From assembly GCA_022844485.1 (NCBI GenBank), contig JALHLQ010000006.1:1-64000 (forward strand): a stretch of 64,000 bases of DNA, in the 5' to 3' direction. How positions within the stretch are numbered: the stretch's first letter is position 1; every line of letters begins with the position of its first letter. The position numbers and the translations under genes are program-made. This DNA is from Xanthobacteraceae bacterium. GTDB taxonomy: Bacteria > Pseudomonadota > Alphaproteobacteria > Rhizobiales > Xanthobacteraceae. The notes under the pieces are model-generated. The model did not search any database, had not been told where the DNA came from, and worked only from the letters and a program-made list of their open reading frames with translations. Below, in pieces: positions 53,854 through 63,430 of the stretch.

Positions 53854-55953
53854 TCAGGCCGCCGCACGGCCGGACGACTCCGGAGCGTTCACCTCAGGGA
53901 ACGGCAGCGAGAAAACGGACACGTCCGTGAAGCCAGCCGCGATCAGCCTCTCGCGCGCAACCGTCGCAACATCCTGCGGCGCCCCGTGCGCGAAGAGCAG
54001 TGCCTTGCTCGCAAAGCGGGCAAGCCGCGGCGCTGCCTGGGCGGAGAGCACGCCGGCATTCACGAGAACGATGTCATAGGTTCGCGCCAGTGCGTCCATC
54101 GCCATCGCCATACGTTCGGAAGACCAGAGGGCGACGTCGTCGCAAGGCTTGGAGCCGGGCCCGATCCAATGCAGACGAGAGGCGCCGTCGCGACCGATCA
54201 TGCTGGCGAATGAGCCTGCTCCGAGCACAAACTCGGCAAGTCCTGGCAATGGATTCGGGGATGCTTCGTTTTGCTCAAGCGACGCATCCACCAGCACAGT
54301 CCGCTTTTTAGGAGCGAGCGAGCGCCCGAGCGAAAGCGCCAGTGCGCGAGCACCCGCATCTTTCTGTGCGGCCACGATCGCAAGACTCTTGCCTTCGCTT
54401 TTCAAATCCGCGGCAATCGCCGCAAGCGCGAGTTCCCATTCCGCCTCCCTCCTCGAGGGTGCCGGCGGTTCGCCGCGCCTCTGCAGATCTGGCTGCTCGC
54501 GGCGGATTCTGCCTTCATCGGTGGACGGCGCAGCCATAAGTGCCCCGCTGGACAGCAACTCCACTCCGACGACCACTCCCATGGACACCAGAAACGTGGC
54601 GAGGGTCGCCAGAATCACAATCGGCACCTTCTTAGGCGATGCCGGAGTTGTCGAAATCGTCGCCTGCGAAATGATCCGCGCGTCACCTTGCGTTGCACCC
54701 ATGCTGTCGCGGGCGATGGCCTCGCGGTATTTCGACAGATAGGACTCCAAAAGTTCTCGTTGCGCCTTGGCTTCGCGATCCAGCGCGCGCAGCTGCACGT
54801 CCTGCTCGTTGCTGGAGGCGGCCCGCCTCTTAAGCTGCTCGAGGCTAGCCGACAGGTGCTCCACGCGCGTGGCGACCATGCGGGCGTCGTTCTCAAACGA
54901 GCGGGCGAGCTTTCCGCCCTCGTTTCGCATTTGGCGATCGAGATCGGAGATCTGCGCCCGCAGTTCTTTGATGCGTGGATGCTGATCGAGCAGCGTGGAC
55001 GATTGTTCCGCGAGTTGCGCGCGCAACGTTGCGCGCTGCTCGGAGAGGCGCCGGATCAACTCCGAATTCAGCACGTCCGAGACCTCGACCGGGCCGCGCT
55101 TCAGCAAATCGCGAATCATGGTCGCCCGAGTTTCCGCTTCCGCACGCTGCGTCTGCGCAAGCGAAATCTGCGTATTGAGTTCGCCCAGTTGCTGATTGGA
55201 CAGTGTCGTATTGTTGGTGCCGACGAATAGATTCGATCGCGCGCGATACTCCTCGACGCGCGCCTCGGCCTCGAGCACCTTCGCTCGCATGGTCTCGATC
55301 TCGCCGGAAAGCCAGACACCGGCCGCACGCGTCTGGTCCTGCTTGGCGCCCTGCTGGAGCGTCAGATAGGTCGCGGCAATCGTATTGGCCGCTTGCGCGG
55401 CAAGGAGAGGATCCGTGGATTCGAATTCGATGGCGACGACGCGCGACTTGTCCACCGGATAGGCCGTGATCTTCTTGTAGAAGGACTCAAGCACCCGTTC
55501 CTCGGGCGTCATGGTAATCGGATCGCGCGACAGCCCGAGCAGAATGGCGACGTTCTGGATCGGCGAAAACCCCCGCAACACGGGATCGAATTCCGGCCGT
55601 TCGTTCAGCTTCAATTGCTTGATGACATGCGACGCGAGGTCGCGCGAGAGCACGACCTGGACCTGGCTTTGAACCGCTTCCTGGTCGACCGCGACGCGCT
55701 CACCGTTCTTGTCGGCTTCCGGGCGGAGGAAGACATTTTCACGGCCTTCGATCAGGACCCGCGACTCGGATCGGTAAGTCGGGGTCACAAGATTCACCGC
55801 TGCAATCGAGGCGAACCCGGCGATGGCGGTGGGTACGGCGATCCAGGATTTCCGGCGCCACAAAGCCCGCCCGAGCGCCGCGACGTCCAACTCCTTCTCA
55901 GCCGCGCCGCGCGCCATTGGCGTCGTGCGCGACCGCTCGCTCCAACTCACCAC
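53854..55953 (-). CDS. Wzz/GumC-type polysaccharide co-polymerase with degenerate kinase domain
   Basis: A 699-residue inner-membrane protein. N-terminal helix (WIAVPTAIAGFASIAAVNLV) and Wzz domain (YRSESRVLIEGRENVFL), a long periplasmic coiled coil rich in Glu, Arg and Gln, a GNVR-like region and a second helix (VPIVILATLATFLVSMGVVVGVELL). The C-terminal cytoplasmic part resembles a BY-kinase (VLVDASLEQ as Walker A'), but the P-loop position reads LAIVAAQKDAGARALALSLG with no GKS/T, and no tyrosine cluster ends the chain. It should set polymer length without kinase activity. Confidence 0.88.
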   Translation of the reverse strand: MVSWSERSRTTPMARGAAEKELDVAALGRALWRRKSWIAVPTAIAGFASIAAVNLVTPTYRSESRVLIEGRENVFLRPEADKNGERVAVDQEAVQSQVQVVLSRDLASHVIKQLKLNERPEFDPVLRGFSPIQNVAILLGLSRDPITMTPEERVLESFYKKITAYPVDKSRVVAIEFESTDPLLAAQAANTIAATYLTLQQGAKQDQTRAAGVWLSGEIETMRAKVLEAEARVEEYRARSNLFVGTNNTTLSNQQLGELNTQISLAQTQRAEAETRATMIRDLLKRGPVEVSDVLNSELIRRLSEQRATLRAQLAEQSSTLLDQHPRIKELRAQISDLDRQMRNEGGKLARSFENDARMVATRVEHLSASLEQLKRRAASSNEQDVQLRALDREAKAQRELLESYLSKYREAIARDSMGATQGDARIISQATISTTPASPKKVPIVILATLATFLVSMGVVVGVELLSSGALMAAPSTDEGRIRREQPDLQRRGEPPAPSRREAEWELALAAIAADLKSEGKSLAIVAAQKDAGARALALSLGRSLAPKKRTVLVDASLEQNEASPNPLPGLAEFVLGAGSFASMIGRDGASRLHWIGPGSKPCDDVALWSSERMAMAMDALARTYDIVLVNAGVLSAQAAPRLARFASKALLFAHGAPQDVATVARERLIAAGFTDVSVFSLPFPEVNAPESSGRAAA

Positions 55954-56111
55954 CGCACACCCCTTACAAATTACAAACGCACCATTCCCGACGATCAGAA
56001 ACCATTAGGGTTGAGGCCGCGTTAATTCGCGCCGCGACGCCCTCCAAGTCAGGTTTCGTTAACGATGTAGGCCCTTAATCGGGGCACTGACGATTGTTGC
56101 CGGAGTGGCCC

Positions 56112-56669
56112 ATGCGGCTCAGCCGCCTTCTGTTTCTCGTTCTCTCGGTTGCCGCTGTCAGCGCCTGTGCCGGACCGCGCGCCTACCATGCTTCGCCCGC
56201 GGAGAGCGATATCCCCTACACGCTCGACTCCGGCGATCGTTTGCGGGTCGTGGTGTTCGGACAAGAGGGGCTGACGAACTCATACATTGTCGATGCGGCC
56301 GGCGCGATCACGATGCCGCTCATCGGGCCGGTGGCCGCGAAAGGCAAGACCGCACCCGAGCTGTCGCGGACCGTGGCTGCGCGTCTGCGGCAAGGCTACA
56401 TCCGGCAGCCGCATGTCGCGGTCGAGGTCGAGACCTATCGGCCGTTCTTCGTGCTGGGCGAAGTCGCCAATCCTGGACAGTACCCTTACGTGCCGAACAT
56501 GACGGTCGAAACAGCCGTCGCGATTGCCGGAGGCTTCAGCCCGCGCGCCGTGCGAACAAGCGCGGACGTGACACGATCGAAAGAGGGCGCGATGGTGCGT
56601 CAGACCGTGCCGATCACACTTCCGGTGCGACCGGGCGACACGATCGTGATCGCCGAACGCTGGTTTTAG
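56112..56669 (+). CDS. Polysaccharide export lipoprotein (Wza-like, Poly_export/SLBB)
   Basis: A 185-residue lipoprotein: signal MRLSRLLFLVLSVAAVSAC with the lipobox cysteine at 19. A Poly_export domain (YTLDSGDRLRVVVFGQEGLTNSYIVDAAGAITMPLIGPVAAKGKT) and an SLBB repeat (RPFFVLGEVANPGQYPYVPNMTVETAVAIAGGF) follow. It should form the outer-membrane channel for the exopolysaccharide. A glycosyltransferase gene follows after two bases. It is divergent from the co-polymerase gene. Confidence 0.93.
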   Translation: MRLSRLLFLVLSVAAVSACAGPRAYHASPAESDIPYTLDSGDRLRVVVFGQEGLTNSYIVDAAGAITMPLIGPVAAKGKTAPELSRTVAARLRQGYIRQPHVAVEVETYRPFFVLGEVANPGQYPYVPNMTVETAVAIAGGFSPRAVRTSADVTRSKEGAMVRQTVPITLPVRPGDTIVIAERWF

Positions 56670-56671
56670 CC

Positions 56672-57832
56672 ATGCTCGCCCCCGCGCGTCAGAATCTTCG
56701 CATCCTGCACGTGCTGCGCTCACCGGTCGGCGGTCTTTTCCGACACGTGGTCGACCTGGCGAGCGGCCAGGCCGAACGTGGACACGACGTGGGTATCATC
56801 GCGGATTCGGAAACGGGCGGCACGCATGCGGCGAGAACCTTCGAGGCGCTCGGGCAGAAGCTGAGGCTCGGCCTTCTCCGCATCCCCATGAACCGGCATC
56901 TAGGTATCCATGATCTGCACGCCGTGCGCTCCGTCGCGCAGCGGTTGGCCGAGACACAAGCCGAGATTATCCATGGGCACGGCGCGAAGGGCGGCGCCTA
57001 CGCACGACTGCAGCACGCTGCAGCTTTGCGGGTCTATACGCCGCATGGCGGTACGCTTCACTACAGCCGCATGGACCCGGTCGGATTCTTCTATCTCGGG
57101 CTCGAGCGCCTGCTTTCCCGGCGCACCGATCTGCTGCTGTTCGAGAGCGCCTATGCGAACGATACGTTCACGGTCAAAGTCGGCAAGCCGACGGGCCTTG
57201 TGCGCGTCGTTCATAACGGCGTCGCGCCGGAGGAGTTCGAACCGATCGTACCTGAAGCGGGAGCGACCGATCTCGTTTTTGTGGGCGAGTTGCGCTGGCT
57301 CAAAGGAGTCGATGTTCTGATTGACGCGCTCGCGGAACTTGCGTCCGAGCGACGGATCGTAAGCGCAACCATCGTCGGCGACGGGCCGGAGCGCGACCAT
57401 TTTCATAGGCGCGCGGCCGCGCTCGGGCTCTCGCACAGCGTGCGCTTCACGGGTCCTCTGCCTCCGCGCGACGCCTTCGCGAAGGGCAAGATTCTGGTCC
57501 TCCCCTCGCGCGCGGAATCGCTTCCCTATGTGGTGCTTGAAGCGGCGGCGGCCGGCGTGCCGATCATCGCCACGCGGGTGGGAGGAGTGCCAGAGATTTT
57601 TGGCGCCGAAGCGTCCGCCCTAGTGGCGCCTAACAACGTCTCTGCGCTGGCGCACATGATTACCGAATGCTTGCATAATCCGCTGCGTATGCATGCGTCG
57701 GCCGCCCTCCTGCGGGAACGCATCCGGACGCATTTCGCGGCGGGCCCGATGATCGCCGAGGTGCTCGACGCCTATGGCGAAGGCCTTTCCGGGCGCAAAG
57801 TTCTCGGGGCTCCCGCACTAAACGTTTCTTGA
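56672..57832 (+). CDS. Glycosyltransferase family 4-like
   Basis: A 386-residue GT-B glycosyltransferase: acceptor domain start ILHVLRSPVGGLFRHVVDLASGQAERGHDVGII, HGHGAKGGAYARL, YTPHGGTLHYS. The nucleotide-sugar domain has VFVGELRWLKGVDVLIDAL, VGDGPERDHF and the E-x7-E motif region RAESLPYVVLEAAAAGVPIIAT. It adds a sugar to the lipid-linked exopolysaccharide unit on the cytoplasmic face. It lies two bases after the export lipoprotein gene. Confidence 0.92.
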   Translation: MLAPARQNLRILHVLRSPVGGLFRHVVDLASGQAERGHDVGIIADSETGGTHAARTFEALGQKLRLGLLRIPMNRHLGIHDLHAVRSVAQRLAETQAEIIHGHGAKGGAYARLQHAAALRVYTPHGGTLHYSRMDPVGFFYLGLERLLSRRTDLLLFESAYANDTFTVKVGKPTGLVRVVHNGVAPEEFEPIVPEAGATDLVFVGELRWLKGVDVLIDALAELASERRIVSATIVGDGPERDHFHRRAAALGLSHSVRFTGPLPPRDAFAKGKILVLPSRAESLPYVVLEAAAAGVPIIATRVGGVPEIFGAEASALVAPNNVSALAHMITECLHNPLRMHASAALLRERIRTHFAAGPMIAEVLDAYGEGLSGRKVLGAPALNVS

Positions 57833-57895
57833 AGTTTTTTCCGTAAATGAGAACGGTCGACCTGCCTTCCGGGTCGCCAGGAGTCCTCGACGCCC

Positions 57896-59443
57896 ATGCC
57901 GGAAACCGACACGCTCGGCGTGAACCGCCTGCCTGCTTCAACCACCCTGCCGTCCATCGTCCCGGGGCGTCGCGCCGAGGCCGGGCTTTCCGACGCCGCC
58001 GCGCATGTCGCCTCGGCCGGCGCGCCGCCCGCCTATTCGCCCACCGTGATGGCGGGCGCGATCCGCGCAACAGAATTCCTGTTGATCGCAGCTTGCGGGC
58101 TCGTCGTCTACTTCGCCTACGTGCCGTCAAGCCCCGATTTTCGTCTCGACAACCACTATGCGGCGGCCGTGTTCGCGATCGCGGCCATCGCGATCTTCGC
58201 GTTTCAGGCCGCCGACGTCTATCACATGCAGGCGTTCCGCAGCCCTTGGGCTGAAAGCTTGCGGCTCTTCGCAGCGTGGAGTGTCGTCTTCCTGATTGCA
58301 GCCGCCATCGCCTTTCTCGCCAAGATCGGCGAACTCTATTCGCGTGTCTGGTTGACCGGCTTCTACACGCTTGGGCTTCTCGCCTTACTTGTGTTTCGGC
58401 TGTTCTTGTCCAGGCTGGTGCAACGCTGGACGGAGGACGGGCGGCTCGAGCGCCGCACCGTGGTCGTTGGCGGCGGCGACGCCGGGGCGCAGTTGATTCA
58501 GGCGCTCGGCGCACAAAACCAGTCCGACCTGCGCATCATCGGCCTGTTCGATGATCGCGGGAACGATCGCTCGCCGCTCGTCTGCGCCGGGCAGGCAAAG
58601 CTCGGGACGGTGGACGATCTCGTCGAATTCGCACGACGCACGCGTGTCGATCTCGTGCTCTTTTCGCTGCCGATCACCGCGGAAGAGCGGATTCTGCAAA
58701 TGTTGAAGAAGCTCTGGGTGCTGCCGGTCGACATCCGCCTCTCGGCGCACAGCAACAAATTGCGCTTCCGCCCGCGCTCCTACTCCTATGTCGGTACAGT
58801 GCCGATGCTCGATGTATCGGACCGGCCAATTGCGGACTGGGACTTCGTGCTGAAATGGATGTTCGACAAGATCGTCGGCGGACTTTTGCTGCTCTTGGCA
58901 GCTCCGGTCATGATGCTGGTTGCAATTGCCATCAAACTCGACAGCCGGGGTCCCGTCCTTTTCAAACAGAAGCGCTACGGCTTCAACAACGAGCTGATCG
59001 AGATCTACAAGTTCCGCTCCATGTTCGTGGACCAGGCGGACGCCACGGCGGCGAAGCTCGTGACCAAGGACGACCCGCGGGTCACTCGCGTCGGCCGCCT
59101 CATCCGCAAGACGAGCCTCGACGAATTGCCGCAGCTCATCAACGTGGTGATCAAGGGCAATCTATCGCTCGTCGGCCCACGTCCGCATGCGCTACACGCA
59201 AGTGCCGAAAGCCGTCTGTACGATGAGGCTGTCGACGGGTATTTCGCGCGCCACCGGGTGAAGCCCGGCATCACCGGCTGGGCGCAAGTCAATGGCTGGC
59301 GCGGCGAAACCGATACGCAATTGAAGATCGAGCAGCGGGTCGCGCATGACCTGAATTACATCGAGAACTGGTCGATCGGTTTCGACGTCTACATTCTTGC
59401 GCGAACGCCTCTCGCCCTTCTCAGGAGCGAAAACGCGTACTGA
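57896..59443 (+). CDS. Undecaprenyl-phosphate sugar phosphotransferase (WcaJ/ExoY family)
   Basis: A 515-residue polyisoprenyl-phosphate hexose-1-phosphate transferase. Four or five N-terminal membrane helices precede a CoA-binding-like middle domain ([21 protein letters not shown]). The catalytic domain has [68 protein letters not shown] and [19 protein letters not shown]. It loads the first sugar phosphate on undecaprenyl phosphate and so starts the repeat unit. Confidence 0.95.
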   Translation: MPETDTLGVNRLPASTTLPSIVPGRRAEAGLSDAAAHVASAGAPPAYSPTVMAGAIRATEFLLIAACGLVVYFAYVPSSPDFRLDNHYAAAVFAIAAIAIFAFQAADVYHMQAFRSPWAESLRLFAAWSVVFLIAAAIAFLAKIGELYSRVWLTGFYTLGLLALLVFRLFLSRLVQRWTEDGRLERRTVVVGGGDAGAQLIQALGAQNQSDLRIIGLFDDRGNDRSPLVCAGQAKLGTVDDLVEFARRTRVDLVLFSLPITAEERILQMLKKLWVLPVDIRLSAHSNKLRFRPRSYSYVGTVPMLDVSDRPIADWDFVLKWMFDKIVGGLLLLLAAPVMMLVAIAIKLDSRGPVLFKQKRYGFNNELIEIYKFRSMFVDQADATAAKLVTKDDPRVTRVGRLIRKTSLDELPQLINVVIKGNLSLVGPRPHALHASAESRLYDEAVDGYFARHRVKPGITGWAQVNGWRGETDTQLKIEQRVAHDLNYIENWSIGFDVYILARTPLALLRSENAY

Positions 59444-59461
59444 CCTTGCCAACTGCGTCGA

Positions 59462-60679
59462 TCATATGCGGCGGAGCGCATAGTCTCGCCGACATTGCGC
59501 CGCCGACACGGCCGCCTGCCGGACGTTGAACCCCCACACGAGGCCCATGAACAGCCAGAGATGGCGCCAGTGCTCGCCCTCGTGCAAGCCGATGCAAAGC
59601 GCTTGGGACAGAAAACAAAAGAAAAGCAGTACGACGATCGGACTTCGGGTCGCGACGTAATTGTTCCAGCTCAGTTTCACAGAAAGGATCATCAACAGAA
59701 TCCAGGTGCTGCCCGCCAGCCAGCCGTAATTGAGAAATGAGCTGATATGGAAGTTGTGGATCGGCTCGGGAAAGTGGAACTTGATCTGCTCGAGACCCAA
59801 GCCGAAGGGATGATCGAGAATGAGCGGGAGGCTGAGCAGATACCGATTGTAGCGCCCTCCGTGCCCGGCATCGTAGTCCTTCGCCAGGGTCAACCGATCG
59901 ACCACCTTCTCGCCGAAGTTGTCGAGGGTCAGATGGGCGATTGCCAACAGGGCGGCGGCGACCGCGATAAGAACAAACGCATAGACCGTTGTCTTCAAGA
60001 CCTGCCGCCGATTCAGGAACGCGAGGTAGAGCGGTGCGCAGACCGCCAGCGCTCCCAGCGCCGCGCGAGAGAATGAGAATACGATTCCGACGAGAAGGAG
60101 TGTCAACGCCGACGAGTACAAGAGTACCCGGCGGCGCAGTGCGAGCATGTAGAGACAGGCCAGAACGCCCGGAACAAGGAAGGCGGCATACATGTTAGGA
60201 TCGTCGATCAACCCTTTGGCGCGCGTATCCCAGGTCAGCAGTTCGTTGACAGTCACAAATCCCACAATTCCAAGAGTCGCCCCGATCGCGCAGGAGACGA
60301 TGTAGACCTTGAGAAACGTCTCGAAATCGCCTTGCCGCCAGCTCGATGCAACAAAAGTCGCGGTCAGCCCGAGCACGACCACGAATGTCTTCGCCAACAG
60401 CTCAAAACGCACCGTCGAATCGTGGATGAGATCAATGGAGGAGAAATAGACGGAGAACATCCATACAACCATGAGCACGGCATAGATGATGAAGTTCAGG
60501 TGGATGCGCGTGCCCGCGATGACCGCAACATAGAGCGAGATCAAAAACACAATGTCGACCGGCGATGGCCGCGACAGCGTGTAGTTCATGAGGATCACGG
60601 CGGAGAAGAACAGAAAGTTCCTCACCCGCGAAAGCGCGAGCCCTCCTCGCTGGTCCAGCAGATCCGGTGCAAAGGTCAT
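59462..60679 (-). CDS. O-antigen ligase/polymerase (Wzy/WaaL) family membrane protein
   Basis: A 405-residue protein with about 11 hydrophobic segments. A large periplasmic loop near residues 265-315 holds GHGGRYNRYLLSLPLILDHPFGLGLEQIKFHFPEPIHNFHISSFLNYGW, the typical Wzy_C pattern with arginine and histidine. It probably polymerises the repeat units assembled by the adjacent genes. It is convergent with the initiating transferase gene. A ligase role cannot be excluded. Confidence 0.88.
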   Translation of the reverse strand: MTFAPDLLDQRGGLALSRVRNFLFFSAVILMNYTLSRPSPVDIVFLISLYVAVIAGTRIHLNFIIYAVLMVVWMFSVYFSSIDLIHDSTVRFELLAKTFVVVLGLTATFVASSWRQGDFETFLKVYIVSCAIGATLGIVGFVTVNELLTWDTRAKGLIDDPNMYAAFLVPGVLACLYMLALRRRVLLYSSALTLLLVGIVFSFSRAALGALAVCAPLYLAFLNRRQVLKTTVYAFVLIAVAAALLAIAHLTLDNFGEKVVDRLTLAKDYDAGHGGRYNRYLLSLPLILDHPFGLGLEQIKFHFPEPIHNFHISSFLNYGWLAGSTWILLMILSVKLSWNNYVATRSPIVVLLFFCFLSQALCIGLHEGEHWRHLWLFMGLVWGFNVRQAAVSAAQCRRDYALRRI

Positions 60680-60774
60680 CGGCGAGCCCCCGCCGACTTA
60701 AGCCGGCAAATGGTTAACGGGCGGGTAACAATTTCCCCGAACGGCGCGCGTGCTATGGTGACGCGCCGAACGCC

Positions 60775-61350
60775 ATGCCCCGCTCCTCCCGCCTCCGCCG
60801 CAATTTCTTTGCCCGCAGCGTGCATCTGGTCGCGCCCGACCTGATCGGCGCGACATTCTTGTTCAACGGGGTCGGTGGCATCATCGTCGAAGTCGAGGCC
60901 TATCATCATACCGACCCCGCCGCGCATTCCTTTGGCGGGCGGACGGCGCGCAACGCCGTGATGTTCGGTCCGCCGGGCCGCGCCTATGTCTACCGTTCCT
61001 ACGGCATCCATTGGTGCGTGAACTTCGTGTGCGAGGAGAAAGGCAGCGCCAGCGCCGTACTGATTCGCGCGCTCGAGCCGACAGCCGGACTCCCCCAGAT
61101 GCGCCGGCGCCGCGGCGCTGAGGCAGTGCGCATGCTCTGCTCCGGCCCGGGCAAACTGTGTGAAGCGCTGGCGATCACCGGTGCGCATAACGGCCTGCCG
61201 CTCGACCGCGCTCCATTCGATATCCGCGCGCCCCACACCGCGCCGGAGATCGCAACGGGCGTCCGCATCGGCATCACCAAGGCCGCGGAGCACCCCTGGC
61301 GCTACGGACTGAAAGGCTCCCCGTTCCTGAGCAAGCCGTTTCGGCCTTGA
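60775..61350 (+). CDS. DNA-3-methyladenine glycosylase (AAG/MPG family)
   Basis: A 191-residue DNA repair glycosylase of the alkyladenine type: start [23 protein letters not shown], catalytic glutamate in [30 protein letters not shown], and [20 protein letters not shown]. It removes 3-methyladenine and related damaged bases. Slightly shorter than the 200-odd residues usual for the family. It is an isolated gene after the polymerase gene. Confidence 0.93.
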   Translation: MPRSSRLRRNFFARSVHLVAPDLIGATFLFNGVGGIIVEVEAYHHTDPAAHSFGGRTARNAVMFGPPGRAYVYRSYGIHWCVNFVCEEKGSASAVLIRALEPTAGLPQMRRRRGAEAVRMLCSGPGKLCEALAITGAHNGLPLDRAPFDIRAPHTAPEIATGVRIGITKAAEHPWRYGLKGSPFLSKPFRP

Positions 61351-61472
61351 CCCGCGATCGGAGAGAGCGCCGGGAGCGGATGAGGTTCCTTGTTAGTCAG
61401 GCCAATGTGATTTGCTCACATTCACTTTTTGGCATATGATGTAGTTTCCGAACAGAGATTAAGGAGGCTCCC

Positions 61473-62000
61473 ATGTGGTCTCTCTCCCTGGGCGACAAAT
61501 CCTGGTCGCCCTATGCCGCCGGGATCGTCATTGGCCTATTGCAGATCCCGGCCTTTCTGCTGGTGGAAACGACGCTCGGCGCGTCGTCGTCCTACGTGAC
61601 CGTCGGCGCCTGGCTCGCGTCGCTCATCGATCCCTCGATCCTCGACATCAAATACGGCGCCCAGCATGTCGCGGCGACGGCGAAGAACTGGTGGCAGGTC
61701 GCGCTGGTTGCCGGCGTCGCCATCGGCGCATTCCTGTCGATGAAAATCTCCGGCGCACGGCGTCAGCCGATTTCACCGATCTGGGAACGCGCGCTGGGCT
61801 CCCCCAATCCCTCGCGCCGTTACGCGCTCGCTTTCGCTGGCGGATTCCTGATGCTGTTCGGGGCGCGCATCGCCGACGGCTGCACCAGCGGACACGGGTT
61901 GTCCGGCATGGCGCAACTGGCCGTCGGCTCGACCGTCGCCGTCGCCGCGATGTTCGCCGGCGGCATCGCCGCAGCCATGCTGCTCCTTCGACGCATCTGA
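61473..62000 (+). CDS. YeeE/YedE-family sulfur transporter, first half
   Basis: A 175-residue membrane protein with about four helices. The conserved cysteine motif FGARIADGCTSGHGLSGMAQL identifies YeeE/YedE (TsuA) proteins, which import thiosulfate. Here the family is split in two genes; this is the N-terminal half. The second half follows after 13 bases with its own ribosome site (AGGAGG), so the two probably assemble in the inner membrane. Upstream, 61420-61450 is AT-rich and may hold the promoter. Confidence 0.9.
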   Translation: MWSLSLGDKSWSPYAAGIVIGLLQIPAFLLVETTLGASSSYVTVGAWLASLIDPSILDIKYGAQHVAATAKNWWQVALVAGVAIGAFLSMKISGARRQPISPIWERALGSPNPSRRYALAFAGGFLMLFGARIADGCTSGHGLSGMAQLAVGSTVAVAAMFAGGIAAAMLLLRRI

Positions 62001-62013
62001 GCAGGAGGCAACA

Positions 62014-62634
62014 ATGTCAGTCACTTTCGCTATCTTTGTCGGCCTTTTGATGGGCCTTGTTTTCGGCCTTGCGCTCGAGAAATCGCGGGTCTTCGAGCCC
62101 GGCGTTATCGTCGGGCAGATGCAGCTCCGCAATTTCATCATGCTCAAGGTCTTTCTCACAGCGGTTGCAACCGGCGCGGTCGTGCTTGCGGCGCTTAACG
62201 GGTTCGGCTTTGTGAAGCTGCAACCGAAGGCGGCGCTCTATGCGGCTGACATCGTCGGCGGGCTCATCCTTGGCGTCGGCATCGCGCTCGCGGGAGCCTG
62301 TCCGGGCACGACGCTCGCTCAAGTGGGCGTCGGCTATCGCGACGCGCTCTTCACCCTCGCCGGCGGACTCTTCGGCGCCGTCGCCTATACTTACGCGCAG
62401 CCGACGCTTGCGAGTTCGTTCCTTGGAAGCGGCCAGGGGCGCATCACCTTCGCCGATGTCTTCGGGATCCCGTATTGGACGGGCGCCCTGGCGCTGGCCG
62501 CGGCGCTTGTGATCGTCCTCATTGTTCTCGAGCGCTGGCGGCCCTGGACGGGCGAACTCGGCCATGACGTCGACGGCGACCTCGGCGCGCCGACCCCGCC
62601 CCAGCCCGCCGGACGGATGCAGCCGGCGGAGTGA
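62014..62634 (+). CDS. YeeE/YedE-family sulfur transporter, second half
   Basis: A 206-residue membrane protein with about five helices. The second family cysteine lies in GVGIALAGACPGTTLAQVGVG; the opening FVGLLMGLVFGLALEKSRVFEPGVIVGQMQLRNFIMLK is typical of this half. The C-terminal 30 residues are hydrophilic and proline-rich. It is encoded right after the first half and likely pairs with it to move thiosulfate or a related sulfur compound. Confidence 0.9.
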   Translation: MSVTFAIFVGLLMGLVFGLALEKSRVFEPGVIVGQMQLRNFIMLKVFLTAVATGAVVLAALNGFGFVKLQPKAALYAADIVGGLILGVGIALAGACPGTTLAQVGVGYRDALFTLAGGLFGAVAYTYAQPTLASSFLGSGQGRITFADVFGIPYWTGALALAAALVIVLIVLERWRPWTGELGHDVDGDLGAPTPPQPAGRMQPAE

Positions 62635-62668
62635 ACGCAGCCGAAGCGTCCGCTCCATCCTCCATCCT

Positions 62669-62691
62669 CCCTCTCCCCTCGTGGGAGAGGG
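62669..62691. repeat. REP-like inverted repeat CCCTCTCCC-N5-GGGAGAGGG
   Basis: A perfect nine-base inverted repeat with a five-base loop lies between the YeeE/YedE gene and the MarC gene. Very similar CTCTCCC/GGGAGAG palindromes are, from general knowledge, scattered between genes in Bradyrhizobium-like genomes. It may fold in the RNA or act as a dispersed repeat. Only one copy was noticed in this window. Confidence 0.6.
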
Positions 62692-62711
62692 TATGGTGTA
62701 TACCCTCGTCC

Positions 62712-63338
62712 ATGCCGCTCCCGCCCGATGAGATCGGTGCCGCACTCGTGACGCTGTTCGTGGTCGTGGACCCGATCGGGCTCGCGCCGATTTTTTTGTC
62801 CGTCACGGAGGGCCTGCCGCGCAAGGCGCGCAAGCAGGTCGCGCTGCGCGCGTGCCTGATCGCCGCGATCGTGCTGATCGGCTTCGCCTTCTTCGGCAAC
62901 TGGCTCTTGCGCAATCTTGGCATCTCGCTCCCGGCGTTCCGGATCGGGGGCGGATTGCTGCTGTTCGCGATCGCCTTCGAGATGGTGTTCGATATTCGGG
63001 GTGAGCGTGAGGCGCGCACCGCCGAGCGCGCCATCGAGGAGCACGTGCGGCACATCGCGGCGTTTCCGCTCGCCGTTCCGCTGATGGCAGGGCCCGGCGC
63101 GATTACCGCGACGCTGCTGGTCGCCGGGCAGCCCGGCGGCGACTCGGTTCGGCTCTTGTGGCTTGTCGGCGTGATCGGGATCGTGATGATCGCCTGCTAC
63201 ATGATCTTTCTGTTCGCGACGCGCTTGTGGCGCTTGCTTGGAACGACCGGCAATCTCGTGCTCACGCGCCTTCTCGGCGTCGTACTTGCGGCGCTGGCGG
63301 TGCAGTTCGTCATCGACGGAGTGAGAGCGGTGGTGTGA
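62712..63338 (+). CDS. MarC-family integral membrane protein
   Basis: A 208-residue protein with six hydrophobic segments and the MarC/UPF0056 pattern: LVTLFVVVDPIGLAPIFLSVTEGLPRKARKQVALRA, LPAFRIGGGLLLFAIAFEMVF, FPLAVPLMAGPGAITATLLV. The ATG at 62712 (MPLPPDEIGAAL) is preferred because the longer open frame runs through the inverted repeat. MarC proteins were once thought to give drug resistance but their function is unknown. Confidence 0.9.
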   Translation: MPLPPDEIGAALVTLFVVVDPIGLAPIFLSVTEGLPRKARKQVALRACLIAAIVLIGFAFFGNWLLRNLGISLPAFRIGGGLLLFAIAFEMVFDIRGEREARTAERAIEEHVRHIAAFPLAVPLMAGPGAITATLLVAGQPGGDSVRLLWLVGVIGIVMIACYMIFLFATRLWRLLGTTGNLVLTRLLGVVLAALAVQFVIDGVRAVV

Positions 63339-63430
63339 CCATGGAAGGACGGCGGGCCGAGCGAAGTGGAGCCCGCGTCCAGGTTATGGTGGGCCGTTGC
63401 GCGTGCGCACCTTGCCTGACGCTAGCGACG

